From Alcaligenes faecalis (GTDB taxonomy: Bacteria > Pseudomonadota > Gammaproteobacteria > Burkholderiales > Burkholderiaceae_B), in contig NZ_CP031747.1 of NCBI RefSeq assembly GCF_005311025.1, forward strand, positions 744,001 to 808,000: a DNA stretch of 64,000 nt, given 5' to 3'. The notes beneath the pieces were generated by a model. That model was not told the DNA's origin, made no database searches, and saw only the letters and a program-made list of their open reading frames with translations. Both the position numbers and the translations under genes were made by a program. The stretch's first letter is position 1. Each line of letters opens with the position of its first letter. Shown piece after piece: positions 33,893 through 43,292 of this stretch.

Positions 33893-34924
33893 ATGTCTAT
33901 TATCGAAATTCTGACCCCCGCCTATGAAGTTGCCTGGTTACCTTGGGCGGTCCAATATTTTTTCCTGGTCGGTATGGCCGCCACCAGCACCGTCTGGGTG
34001 TGGCGTTGCGCCTGGTCCAGCGACAGCGCTTTGCGTCGTCTGGAGCCTGCGCTGATGATTGTGCTTCTGTGCAGCAGCATTGCCGCTCCTGTGTCCTTGC
34101 TGGCTGACTTGCACCAACCCGGCCGCTTCTGGCATTTCTACGCCCATTTCACTCCCTGGTCGTGGATGTCGCTGGGTGCCGTACTGCTGCCCCTGTTCGT
34201 CGGCCTGTCCATGGCTAACGTGCTGGCCTGGTGGTTGAACAAACGTGTCCTGTGGCGCTGGTTGAGCCTGGCTCTGCTGGTTTCGGCCTTGTCGATTCTG
34301 GTTTACAGCGGTTTTGAAGTCATGGTGCTGCGTTCACGCCCCTTGTGGAATACCGTGTTCTTGCCCATCAACTTCGCGTTGACAGCTGCTTTGGCCAGTC
34401 TGGGCGCTATTTTGCTGGTTGCTCGCTTCTTGCCCGGTGGTGTGGCCAATCTGCCGCTGGAGTACGTACGCCGCTGGTCTTTGGGGGTGGTTCTGACCTT
34501 GATCGTCGTGGCCCTGTTCTGGGTCGGCTCCGGTCTGATGGGTTACAGCCATTCTTTCGGTTCGGCCTGGGAACTGTTCCAGAGTTACCCCGTATGGCGT
34601 TTGGGCTTCCTGGGTTCTTCCGCGTTTGGCTTGCTGTTGCTGTATATGCTCAGCCGTCCAATCGGCACCCTGCAAGGCAATCTTTATAGCTTGTTCTGTG
34701 CGGCTTTCATGCTCGGCTCGGCCTGGGTGTTTCGCTGGATTATTTTCATGGCGGTACAGGGTGTGCCCAAATACGGCGCCGGTTTGTACCTCTACACCAT
34801 GCCCTTAGGCAGCGATGGTCTGCTGGGGATGCTGGGTGTGCTGGGCTTGTGTATTGCCTTGCTCGCCGCCAGCACCACCCTGCTCTCTCTGTTCCCGGCC
34901 CGCCGTTCGTCTTTGACGGCTTAG
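33893..34924 (+). CDS. ttrC: NrfD-family membrane quinol oxidase subunit TtrC
   Basis: A 343-residue integral membrane protein with about nine hydrophobic segments and no haem-binding motif, matching the NrfD/PsrC family. It oxidises quinol and anchors the TtrB/TtrA pair on the periplasmic face. Conserved early residues include ADLHQPGRFWHF near residue 62. GGGGCC lies ahead of ATG 33893; the gap from ttrB is 9 bp, so they are one transcript. TtrA follows after 37 bp. Confidence 0.85.
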   Translation: MSIIEILTPAYEVAWLPWAVQYFFLVGMAATSTVWVWRCAWSSDSALRRLEPALMIVLLCSSIAAPVSLLADLHQPGRFWHFYAHFTPWSWMSLGAVLLPLFVGLSMANVLAWWLNKRVLWRWLSLALLVSALSILVYSGFEVMVLRSRPLWNTVFLPINFALTAALASLGAILLVARFLPGGVANLPLEYVRRWSLGVVLTLIVVALFWVGSGLMGYSHSFGSAWELFQSYPVWRLGFLGSSAFGLLLLYMLSRPIGTLQGNLYSLFCAAFMLGSAWVFRWIIFMAVQGVPKYGAGLYLYTMPLGSDGLLGMLGVLGLCIALLAASTTLLSLFPARRSSLTA

Positions 34925-34961
34925 GCCCTACAGACTCACTAGCTTTCAGGTACTTATCGTC

Positions 34962-37900
34962 ATGAGCAAGAAAAAAGAAACCCCTAACCTGTCGCGTCGA
35001 CAGGTATTGACCCGCGGCGGTGCTGCTGTGGGTGGTCTGGCTGCCTTTGCGGCTGGTTACAGCGACACGGTAGTCAAGGCGGTCCAAGGTCTGGGCCAAG
35101 GTACAGCCGGTGTGCCAACCGCACACGCAACCCGTGGCAACTCCTTGCAGGCTGAATTCCGTATTGATCCGATCACGGGTCTGCTGGATACGCAGCCCGG
35201 CCAGATTGTGAGCCCGTCCAGTTGCCTGGGCTGCTGGACGCAGTGTGGTGTGCGCGTACGTATTGATACGGAGAACAACAAGATTCTGCGTATCGCCGGT
35301 AATCCGTATCATCCTTTGGCAACCACGCAGTCTGCTCCCATGGAGCAGCCCGTACGCGAGGTTTACGCCATGCTGGGTGGTGAAAACGGCTTGGAAGGCC
35401 GTGCCAGCGCCTGTGCTCGCGGTGCCTCCATGCTGGAACAGCACAGCAGCCCTTATCGGGTTCTGTCGCCGTTGAAACGCGTCGGCCCCCGTGGGTCAGG
35501 CCAATGGGAGCGCATCAGTTTTGAACAATTGATTGAAGAGGTCTGCGAAGGCGGCGATCTGTTCAAAGAAGGTCATGTCGATGGTTTGCGTGCGATTTGG
35601 GATCACGAAACCCTGATTGACCCGCAAAACCCCGAATTCGGTCCATTGGCCAACCAGTTGTTGTTCACGGATGCCGCGAACGAAGGCCGTACGCCACTGG
35701 TCAAACGCTTTGCCGAGCAGGCTTTTGGCACGATCAACGTCAGCAACCACGGTTCTTACTGTGGTCAAAGCTTCCGTGTCGGTACAGGCGCTGCCATGGG
35801 TGACATCAAAGGTATGCCTCATGGCAAACCTGACTGGAAAAACGCCCGTTTTGGCCTGTTTATTGGTGCAGCACCGGCTCAATCCGGTAATCCCTTCCAG
35901 CGTCAAGGCCGTGAGCTGGCAGAAGCCCGTTCACGTCCTGAAAACACCTTCAAGTACGTGGTTGTTTCCCCGATCTTGCCAACGTCGTCCAGCCTGGCCT
36001 CGGGTAGTGGCAACCGCTGGCAGCCTGTTCTGCCCGGCACTGACTTGTCCCTGGTCATGGGCATGTTGCGCTGGATTCTGGAACAAGAGCGTTTTGATGC
36101 AGAACACTTGTCCCTGCCCCATGCGCCTGCGGAGCAGGACGAAAATACCGCTTCCTGGACGAACGCCAGCCATTTGTTGATTGCGGATCCTGAGCATCCA
36201 GGTTTTGGCCGCTATTTGCGCGGTACAGACTTGGGTTGGGAGGTGGCTGAAGGCACTGAATCGCCCTTTATCGTTCAGGACGAACAAGGCGAACTGCGCG
36301 CCCATACCGATCTGGATCACGCGACGCTATTTGTCGACCGTACCGTTGAGCTGGAAGGCAAGGATGTACGCGTCTGTACTGCGCTGAACATGCTGCGTGA
36401 GCGCAGTCAGGAAAAATCCATTGCCGAATACGCCAAAGGCTGCGGCATGGACGAAGAAACCCTGATCGAACTGGCCCGTGAATTTACCAGCTACGGTCGC
36501 CAAGCCGTGGCTGACGCACACGGCGGCACCATGAACGGTTCCGGTTTCTACACGGCTTATGCCATTGCCATGTTGAATACCTTGGTGGGTAACCTGAACC
36601 TGAAAGGCGGTTTGGTGCTGGATGCGGGCCCATTTGGTCCTTTTGGCCCCGGCCCACGCTACAACTTTGCTCAATTCCCCGGAAAAGTGGCGGCTAAAGG
36701 CGTGTCTTTGTCGCGACATCGCTTCGCTTACGAAAAATCCAGCGAATTCAAGCGCCGCCAAGCAAATGGTGAAGCGTTGTACCCCGCTCCTGCTCCTTGG
36801 TACCCCGCTGTAGGTGCCTTGAGCAGTGAAATGATTGCATCGGGCCTGAATGGCTATCCATACACCAGCAAAGTGTGGATCAACCACATGAGCAACCCGG
36901 TCTATGCGATTGCTGGCTTTAAAAATGCCTTGCTGCACAAACTGAAAGACCCTGCGGTTCTGCCCTTGTCGATTTCGGTTAATCCCTTTATCAACGAAAC
37001 CAATGCCTACGCAGACTACATCGTGCCAGACACGGTGACTTACGAAAGCTGGGGGGTTTCGGCACCTTGGGCTGACGTGATCGCCAAGTCCTCGACCCTG
37101 CGCTGGCCTGTGGTCGAGCCACGAGTGGATCGCACGGCTGACGGTCAGCCTATCAACCTGGAAAGTTTCCTGTTTGCAGTAGCTTTGCGTTTGGGATTGC
37201 CAGGTTTTGGTAAAGGCGTTCTGAAAGACAAGGCAGGCAATGCCCACGACTTGCTGCGCGCCGAGGATTTCTATCTGCGGGGCATGGCTAATATTGCCTT
37301 TGGTGCTGGCCGCCCGGTTGGCGACGCATCCGACGACGATATGCGCATCACCGGTGTGGATCGACTTTTTCCTGATCTTCAAGCGCGTTTGCATCCTGAA
37401 GAGCAGCGCAAAGTGGCGATGTTGTTGACACGCGGTGGCCGATTCGACCGAATCGAAAACGCCTGGAAAGGAAATCAGCTGAAAAATCGCTACAGCAATG
37501 CTTTGCAGATATGGAATGAAGACCTGGCCAAGATGCGTCACACCATGACGGGTGAACGTCTTAGCGGTTGCCCTACTTGGTACCCCACTCGTTTGGCTGA
37601 CGGCAGCCCAATGCGCGAGCATTTCTCGGAACAAGAGTGGCCATTGCTGATGAGCTCCTACAAATCCAATTTGATGAGCTCCATGTCCATCGGGATGTCC
37701 CGCCTGCGCCAGGTCCACCCGCACAATCCGATTTCCTTGAATCTGGATGATGCGAAGAACATGGGCATCCGTAACGGCGATCGTATTCGTGTCAGCACAC
37801 CAGGTGGTGCGGTTGAAGGTGTTGCTTTGGTGCGTGGCGGTATTATGCGCGGGGCCATTGCAATCGAACACGGTTTTGGGCATACCGAACTGGGTGCGCG

Positions 37901-38087
37901 TTCGCACCAGATTGATGGTGAGGCCATGCCTCACCTGAACGATCTGGCTGCAGGTGTGAACCTGAACGAATTGGGTTTTGCTGATCCAACCCGTGGCGAT
38001 GGCCAGGACAACGTCTGGATTGACTGGGTTTCTGGCGCGGCCGTGCGACAGGGCCTGCCAGCAAGAGTGGAGAAGCTGTCGGCTTAA
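34962..38087 (+). CDS. ttrA: Tetrathionate reductase catalytic subunit TtrA (molybdopterin)
   Basis: A 1041-residue molybdopterin guanine dinucleotide oxidoreductase, similar in length to Salmonella TtrA (about 1020). A Tat signal carries Arg12-Arg13 (SRRQVLTRGGAAVGG). The N-terminal [4Fe-4S] motif has Cys88, Cys91 and Cys95, with the fourth in RASACARG. The molybdenum ligand is probably the Cys in NHGSYCGQS. It reduces tetrathionate (or a related sulfur compound) in the periplasm as a terminal step of anaerobic respiration. The ttrRS regulators of Salmonella are absent beside it; control may be through the FNR-like site. Confidence 0.87.
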   Translation: MSKKKETPNLSRRQVLTRGGAAVGGLAAFAAGYSDTVVKAVQGLGQGTAGVPTAHATRGNSLQAEFRIDPITGLLDTQPGQIVSPSSCLGCWTQCGVRVRIDTENNKILRIAGNPYHPLATTQSAPMEQPVREVYAMLGGENGLEGRASACARGASMLEQHSSPYRVLSPLKRVGPRGSGQWERISFEQLIEEVCEGGDLFKEGHVDGLRAIWDHETLIDPQNPEFGPLANQLLFTDAANEGRTPLVKRFAEQAFGTINVSNHGSYCGQSFRVGTGAAMGDIKGMPHGKPDWKNARFGLFIGAAPAQSGNPFQRQGRELAEARSRPENTFKYVVVSPILPTSSSLASGSGNRWQPVLPGTDLSLVMGMLRWILEQERFDAEHLSLPHAPAEQDENTASWTNASHLLIADPEHPGFGRYLRGTDLGWEVAEGTESPFIVQDEQGELRAHTDLDHATLFVDRTVELEGKDVRVCTALNMLRERSQEKSIAEYAKGCGMDEETLIELAREFTSYGRQAVADAHGGTMNGSGFYTAYAIAMLNTLVGNLNLKGGLVLDAGPFGPFGPGPRYNFAQFPGKVAAKGVSLSRHRFAYEKSSEFKRRQANGEALYPAPAPWYPAVGALSSEMIASGLNGYPYTSKVWINHMSNPVYAIAGFKNALLHKLKDPAVLPLSISVNPFINETNAYADYIVPDTVTYESWGVSAPWADVIAKSSTLRWPVVEPRVDRTADGQPINLESFLFAVALRLGLPGFGKGVLKDKAGNAHDLLRAEDFYLRGMANIAFGAGRPVGDASDDDMRITGVDRLFPDLQARLHPEEQRKVAMLLTRGGRFDRIENAWKGNQLKNRYSNALQIWNEDLAKMRHTMTGERLSGCPTWYPTRLADGSPMREHFSEQEWPLLMSSYKSNLMSSMSIGMSRLRQVHPHNPISLNLDDAKNMGIRNGDRIRVSTPGGAVEGVALVRGGIMRGAIAIEHGFGHTELGARSHQIDGEAMPHLNDLAAGVNLNELGFADPTRGDGQDNVWIDWVSGAAVRQGLPARVEKLSA

Positions 38088-38129
38088 AAGAAACACACCT
38101 CCATCAAACCATTGTTCAACGATAAGGGC

Positions 38130-38155
38130 GCCGATTATTCTTTGGGATAATCGGC
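38130..38155 (+). terminator. Hairpin after ttrA
   Basis: Perfect 9-bp stem GCCGATTAT / ATAATCGGC with an 8-base loop, 43 bp past the ttrA stop. No T-run follows, so termination would be weak or factor-assisted. Confidence 0.5.
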
Positions 38156-38325
38156 CTCATCCGTTAGTGAACCAAGTTTAATGGCCCAAATGGCAAGGGT
38201 CAGCCCTCGAGGCGGTGCCCTCTACCCCAAGAACCTATTTCATGAACTGAATGGCTTGTGCTTTCACGAGTGCAGCCGCAAGCGTAGCAGCATTAGCCCA
38301 TTCAGCTTCATGGATACAGGGGCTA

Positions 38326-39303
38326 TTACTCCCCTTTTAGCCCACGTTCTTGAATGGTCTGTTGCCACTGAGCCGATTCTTGTTCCATGAACTGGGTTAA
38401 TTCTGCGCGGCTTGTCGGCTGAGGTGTTAAGCCATAGTCCAGCAAGGACTGACGCACTTCAGGATCGTTCAATACCTTGACCAGCTCCTGATTCCAACGC
38501 TCCTGCATATCCTCTGGCATCGTACCAGGCCCCAAGAATGCATACCAATTTAGTGCAATAAAACCAGGGTAGCCGGCCTCTGCCACCGTTGGAATCGTTG
38601 GCATATCAGCAGAGCGCTCCAAACCGGTTGTCGCTAATGGAATCAAGGTGCCGGCCTTAATGTGTGGAGCTGCTGTCGGTGGAGCTGCAAAGTATGAAGA
38701 CACTCGTTCCCCGATAATATCTTGCAAAGCTTGACCGCCTCCGCGATAAGGCACGTGCACCATTTCAACTCCAGCACGCTGGTTGAGTAGTTCTCCAGCC
38801 AAGTGTGAGGCAGAACCTGATCCGGACGAAGCAAAGTCGATAAGACCAGGCTCATTTTTGGCAAGCTCAATAAACTCGTCCAAGGTTTTTGCACCTATAC
38901 CTTTATGCACAACCAGTACGTTGGGAAAATGTACACCACCCGACAAAGGAACCAAGTCTTTGAACGGATCGTAAGGCACTTTCATCAGGTGTGGAGAAAT
39001 AGTCATTGGTCCCACAGAGCCCAAGAGCAGCACCGAGCCATCATTATCAGCATTAGCCACTTGCTGATGCGCCAAAATACCGCCAGCGCCTGCTTTGTTC
39101 TGTACGACAACAGTCTGACCGATGTTGTCTCCCAGTTTTTTTGCAATCATGCGAGCTGCAGCATCGGCTGCTCCCCCGGCGGCAAAGCCGACAACTAAAG
39201 AAATCGACTTTTTGGGCGGAAATGTCTGTGCCTGCACAGATGAAGAAAGCAAACCTATTGATAAGGCGGCAATCGCAAAACAGGAAAAGGGACGAAAACG
39301 CAT
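38326..39303 (-). CDS. Bug-type substrate-binding protein (tripartite tricarboxylate transporter)
   Basis: A 325-residue periplasmic binding protein of the Bug/TctC family, abundant in Alcaligenaceae. It has a signal peptide (FAIAALSIGLLSSSVQAQ). Family marks: FPPKKSISLVVGFAAGGAAD at the start of the mature protein, ENKAGAGG-like QNKAGAGGILAHQ, and VPYRGGGQAL. It binds a carboxylate. No TctA or TctB membrane subunit is adjacent, so either a distant pair is shared or it acts as a sensor. It follows tcuB by about 70 bp on the same strand, and tricarballylate or citrate-like acids are the natural ligand guess. Confidence 0.87.
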   Translation of the reverse strand: MRFRPFSCFAIAALSIGLLSSSVQAQTFPPKKSISLVVGFAAGGAADAAARMIAKKLGDNIGQTVVVQNKAGAGGILAHQQVANADNDGSVLLLGSVGPMTISPHLMKVPYDPFKDLVPLSGGVHFPNVLVVHKGIGAKTLDEFIELAKNEPGLIDFASSGSGSASHLAGELLNQRAGVEMVHVPYRGGGQALQDIIGERVSSYFAAPPTAAPHIKAGTLIPLATTGLERSADMPTIPTVAEAGYPGFIALNWYAFLGPGTMPEDMQERWNQELVKVLNDPEVRQSLLDYGLTPQPTSRAELTQFMEQESAQWQQTIQERGLKGE

Positions 39304-39373
39304 GATGCTCCTCTTGGATCGTTATAAGTATTGTTGCGATGAAAATAAAGGCGGTGCTTCAAGCCTGGCAGGG

Positions 39374-40600
39374 TCAGTCACCACCGGCACGAATGGGGTT
39401 TGGCTGGCGCTTCTCTATGGCATGGCGCAGTAGCGATGCGCTACGGAAAATACCGTGAGCAAACTTGCCATAAGGCAAGATGGCAAAGAGCGCCATGACC
39501 GCTCCGAGGTGTAAGCACAACAACAAACCCATCGCGGGTGTGGCACGTGCCAGCCATAGAGCCAATCCGCTGGTGCTGATCAAAAACAGCAAGGCGATAA
39601 AGCCTAGATCCATCGGTTTTTGCTTCTGATCGCCCTGTGCCGGGTCGCGACGCAAGTTCAGATAGCCTAAGCCGGCCGTGCCGATACAAAGGCTAACCCC
39701 TCCCACAGCCCCCAAGAGTTTGGGCAGACTGGGGAAATCGTAAGGAGCCACCATATCGAACAGATAGTGGTAGATCGTGCCCAGGCTGGTTGCAGCAAAA
39801 CACAGCATGAAGCCATAAAAGGTCAGGTGATGAAATCGGCGGCGCGACAAGGTGTAAGCATCGTCCTCGTTATGGCATCCCTTCCCATGCCCTCCATCCA
39901 GATACTTGAGTTTGAGTACCGAATGGGTTGCCTCGGCAGCGGCAACCCTGCTGATAGGTGCACCACTGGTGGCCGGAGTGATTTCCGTCCAAAAACCATG
40001 CACCCCTTTGCCTAACGCAAGTACCGCAAATAGGAATACGGGCGCAAACATGCTTACCAACAGGTTGTGCGGGAATAGATTGTAAAAATCTCCAGCCAAT
40101 GCTGCGTCCCAGAGCGTACCGTTGAGCGCCAAGGCCAGAACCAGGAATAAGGCCAAGCCCAAGGTCAAGGCAATCGACATCACCAAGCCGTTGCGCTCAT
40201 AGAGCTTGCCCAGCCTTTTGGGCCAAGCATATTGGGTATAGGTTTGGGCACGGACCTTGGCCATCGCTTGCGGAACATTCACGGCAAATTCGTGAGGCGG
40301 TGCATATTGGCAAGCGTGCAGGCACGCCCCGCAGTTATGGCATAAATTCGCCAGATAATGAACGTCTGCCGGCTCGAACATCAAGCGGCGTGTCATTGCG
40401 GGAAATACCGCGCAAAAACCCTCACAGTAACGACAGGCATTACAGATCGTCATGACCCGATCAACCTCCTGCTCATTAGACGTGTGGCGAACGGAGGGGC
40501 TGGGCGAGTGTGTGTGCAAGCCGGTGTTGCGCGCATCATCGATCAGTGTTTGAAGTGATTTCATGGGAGTCTCGGGATCAGGGTGCAATAGCGTTTTCAT
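39374..40600 (-). CDS. tcuB: Tricarballylate utilization protein TcuB
   Basis: A 408-residue membrane redox protein. The N-terminal part has two 4Fe-4S ferredoxin motifs ([11 protein letters not shown] and [11 protein letters not shown]). About six transmembrane helices follow, with His residues that may bind haem. In Salmonella, TcuB re-oxidises the flavin of TcuA, passing electrons to the quinone pool. ATG 40600 overlaps the tcuA stop by 4 bp (TCAT on the plus strand, ATGA in the mRNA); an internal ATG at 40564 is a weaker alternative. Linked to tcuA and the Bug protein in one operon. Confidence 0.88.
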   Translation of the reverse strand: MKTLLHPDPETPMKSLQTLIDDARNTGLHTHSPSPSVRHTSNEQEVDRVMTICNACRYCEGFCAVFPAMTRRLMFEPADVHYLANLCHNCGACLHACQYAPPHEFAVNVPQAMAKVRAQTYTQYAWPKRLGKLYERNGLVMSIALTLGLALFLVLALALNGTLWDAALAGDFYNLFPHNLLVSMFAPVFLFAVLALGKGVHGFWTEITPATSGAPISRVAAAEATHSVLKLKYLDGGHGKGCHNEDDAYTLSRRRFHHLTFYGFMLCFAATSLGTIYHYLFDMVAPYDFPSLPKLLGAVGGVSLCIGTAGLGYLNLRRDPAQGDQKQKPMDLGFIALLFLISTSGLALWLARATPAMGLLLCLHLGAVMALFAILPYGKFAHGIFRSASLLRHAIEKRQPNPIRAGGD

Positions 40601-41982
40601 TGTCTGGCCGCCTGCGCAGCCTGTGTGCCTGCAATGCAGCCAAAGGTTGTTCCAATCGACATTCCCACCCCTGCTGTATAGCCTTGCCCCAGCACATTGC
40701 CCGCCATCATTTCCCCAGCCACAAACAGATTGCGGCTAGGCCGGTCGTTAAACCGTACGGCAGCTGTTTCGTCGGTGTGCAAACCCAAGTAGGTAAATGT
40801 CACGCCTGGGCGCAAGGCGTAGCCATAAAATGGGGGGGTGTCGATGGGCAAGGCCCAGTGCGTTTTGGCAGGCGTAATACCTTGGGTATGACAGTCGTCC
40901 AGCGCTGTGTGATCAAACCTTCCAACTTGGCAGGCCTTGTTGTAATCATTCAAGGTTTTCTCGAACGTCACCTCGTCCAGGCCAAGTTTGCGGGCCAGTT
41001 CGGGCAGTGTGTCAGCCTTTTGTCCAGGAAAAACAGGAGGCATGAATCTGCCAATAGCCTTGCTGTCTATGATCGAATAAGCAATCTGGCCAGGTTGTTT
41101 GGCCACCAAACGACCCCAAATTGCGTAGCGTTTGGGCCAGAAATCTTCTCCCTCGTCATAGAACCGCTTGGCTTGACGGTTGACCACGACCCCTAGGGAC
41201 ACGCAGTCAATACGGGTACAGATACCTCCGTCATACAAAGGGGCTCGTGCGTCAATTGCCACCATATGTGCTTGAGTAGGGTCGCCGATATGGTCTGCTT
41301 TGTGATCGTCGATCATGTGGCGCAGCAATGTTCCTTGATTGAAGCGCGTGCCACGAATCAGGAAATTATCCGAAGGCCACTCTCCAAACTCATTTTGTCC
41401 CCAGGCATCCCGTAACCATTCACGGTTAGATTCGAAACCGCCTGCCGCCAGTACACAAACTCGCGCCTGGATACGTTCTTCGCCGCTCCAGGCTGCGACA
41501 AACTGACCGTCCTCAATTTCCAGCCGGTCAACAGGTGCGTTATAGCGAATGTCCACCCCCAGGGCTTGAGCACTGCGGTAATACGCATTTATCAAGGCTT
41601 TTCCGCCACCCATGAAAAACGCATTGGTGCGAGCCACATGTAAGGCGCCCGAGAGCGGTGGCTGGAAGTTGACACCGTGCTTGCGCATCCAACTGCGACA
41701 GGAGCTCGTTGTGCGAATGACTAAACGAGCCAGATGTTCATTGGTTTTTCCGGCTGTCACTTTGAGCAAGTCCTGCCAGAACTCTTCCTCTGGATACGCA
41801 TCGACCAGAACATCTTGCGGCGCATCATGCATACAGCGCAAATTACGAGTGTGTTGCGAATTGCCCCCTCGCCATTCACGTGGAGATGCTTCCAGCAATA
41901 GCACACTTGCCCCTCCTTCACGGGCTGTAAGTGCGGCGCACAATGCGGCGTTGCCACCCCCAATAACAAGTACATCTATCAT
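40597..41982 (-). CDS. tcuA: FAD-dependent tricarballylate dehydrogenase TcuA
   Basis: A 461-residue flavoprotein of the fumarate reductase/succinate dehydrogenase fold. The FAD site starts [19 protein letters not shown] at residues 4-22, followed by [13 protein letters not shown] and further on AAGGFESN. The C-terminal FAD contact is in [19 protein letters not shown]. It oxidises tricarballylate to cis-aconitate, which then enters the citric acid cycle (known for Salmonella TcuA). It is first in the operon tcuA-tcuB-Bug. Upstream lie two TTCAC/GTGAA palindromes. Confidence 0.88.
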   Translation of the reverse strand: MIDVLVIGGGNAALCAALTAREGGASVLLLEASPREWRGGNSQHTRNLRCMHDAPQDVLVDAYPEEEFWQDLLKVTAGKTNEHLARLVIRTTSSCRSWMRKHGVNFQPPLSGALHVARTNAFFMGGGKALINAYYRSAQALGVDIRYNAPVDRLEIEDGQFVAAWSGEERIQARVCVLAAGGFESNREWLRDAWGQNEFGEWPSDNFLIRGTRFNQGTLLRHMIDDHKADHIGDPTQAHMVAIDARAPLYDGGICTRIDCVSLGVVVNRQAKRFYDEGEDFWPKRYAIWGRLVAKQPGQIAYSIIDSKAIGRFMPPVFPGQKADTLPELARKLGLDEVTFEKTLNDYNKACQVGRFDHTALDDCHTQGITPAKTHWALPIDTPPFYGYALRPGVTFTYLGLHTDETAAVRFNDRPSRNLFVAGEMMAGNVLGQGYTAGVGMSIGTTFGCIAGTQAAQAARQ

Positions 41983-42098
41983 TTTGTTGTCCGTTTCCTG
42001 TGTGCTATCCGTGGTTTACGCGTTTCGCCACGATATGGAACGGGGTCTACTTTAGGGATGTGGTCTTGTCGACGCCAGTATGGTCATGGCTATAGGTG

Positions 42099-42113
42099 TT
42101 CACTAAAAGTGAA
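42099..42113. promoter_or_regulatory. Palindrome TTCACT-AAA-AGTGAA (candidate TcuR site)
   Basis: A perfect dyad with 6-bp arms and a 3-bp centre, which contains the LysR T-N11-A pattern. It lies 117 bp above the tcuA start, between tcuA and the LysR gene. Confidence 0.55.
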
Positions 42114-42162
42114 GGCCAGGGCCACAGGGAGACCTTGTGTGTTAAGCAGCGCAAAAGCACAC

Positions 42163-42173
42163 TTCACTGTGAA
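42163..42173. promoter_or_regulatory. Second palindrome TTCAC-T-GTGAA
   Basis: An 11-bp dyad sharing the TTCAC/GTGAA half-sites of the one at 42099, centred 62 bp away (about six helical turns). That spacing suits a LysR tetramer. Confidence 0.5.
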
Positions 42174-42249
42174 TGAGCGTGAGCAGAGCTAGATCGAGTG
42201 ACAGTCAGCAGACTGAGCAGCTGTCGCTTTAAGAGGAAAAATCTCTATT

Positions 42250-43173
42250 TCAGAGCAGCGTGGCTCCTGGCCAACGTGATTGCTGCACAAGTGAGCGCAT
42301 TACATCACCCAGCACGATCCGGGCCGCAAGCCCCGCTGGTGCTAATTCTTCGTCCGATAAGCTGGCGATCAGGTTACGGCGTTTGAGGGTTTCATGTGCT
42401 AAAGGCAAGCTCACTAAACGTTGATTGTGATTACGGACTACTGCTGCACCAGGTTGAACCGTTGCGGCATAGCCAGAGCACACCACATCCATTAGCAAGG
42501 CCAGGCCGTCAATCTCCACCACAACATTGGCCTCAGTGCCTTCGCGAAAAAATTCGGCATTCAACAATGCACGCAAGCCGTGGGAGGCGCTGGGCATGAC
42601 AAGTGGCAGATTGGTAATATCACCCAGCGTCAACGAGTGCTCCACAGGCAACAAGTGGCGTTGATTGGGGTGGATGATAAGAAACAGGCGTTCATCCAAA
42701 ATAGCTTGCGCACTCCAGGAGTGATGCCCTGCTGTATGGAACACCACCCCTAAGTCAATCTGGCGTCGATTGAGCATTTGAGAGAGATTGCCCGACAAGC
42801 TTTCAATCAGATGCACGCGTACATCGGGATAGCGCTGCTTCATGGCAGTGAGAAAAGGGACCGCCAGGACCGAACCGGTGGTCGGTGCCAGACCCACAGT
42901 GACTTGCCCAGACAACCGAGCGGCCTGTGCCGCCAACACGGCATTATCGGTGTGTCTCAAGGCCAATTGCGCTTCTTGACGAAACGCCAAGCCGGCTGCG
43001 GTGGGGACCACGCCAGTCGATGTGCGCTGTAACAGACGCACGGATAGCTCCCCCTCCAGGCGGCTAATTTGCTGGCTAAGCGCCGAAGTGACAACCCCCA
43101 GATCCTGAGCGGCCTTGCCCATGCTGCCTAATTCCACCACACGCAAGAAATACCGTAGCTGACGCAGCTCCAT
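42250..43173 (-). CDS. LysR-family regulator (TcuR-like)
   Basis: A 307-residue LTTR. Winged helix-turn-helix at the start (ELRQLRYFLRVVELGSM, then LGVVTSALSQQISRLEGEL). The effector domain starts near residue 90 (LSGQVTVGLAPTTGS). Its location directly upstream of tcuA, on the same strand, matches tcuR in Salmonella, where TcuR responds to tricarballylate. The two TTCAC/GTGAA dyads past its end are its likely targets. Confidence 0.87.
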   Translation of the reverse strand: MELRQLRYFLRVVELGSMGKAAQDLGVVTSALSQQISRLEGELSVRLLQRTSTGVVPTAAGLAFRQEAQLALRHTDNAVLAAQAARLSGQVTVGLAPTTGSVLAVPFLTAMKQRYPDVRVHLIESLSGNLSQMLNRRQIDLGVVFHTAGHHSWSAQAILDERLFLIIHPNQRHLLPVEHSLTLGDITNLPLVMPSASHGLRALLNAEFFREGTEANVVVEIDGLALLMDVVCSGYAATVQPGAAVVRNHNQRLVSLPLAHETLKRRNLIASLSDEELAPAGLAARIVLGDVMRSLVQQSRWPGATLL

Positions 43174-43292
43174 AATAAAACGCCATAAAAAATAGGACGA
43201 AAGCTCTGATCATAGTTCAATCAGAGCAACGGCTGCGTCTCCTGCACATGACAGGACCGATCAGCACAAACCGGAGCACTGAAAAAAGGAAA

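Noticed and set aside
36327-38096. 589-codon open frame on the minus strand opposite ttrA
   Set aside because: Lies entirely within ttrA, is Ile/His/Gln-rich, has no ribosome-binding site or domain, and TtrA on the other strand is unmistakable.
38181-38390. 70-codon frame between ttrA and the Bug gene
   Set aside because: No recognised motif, no clear ribosome-binding site, and it overlaps the 3' end of the Bug gene. A degraded fragment is possible but cannot be shown.
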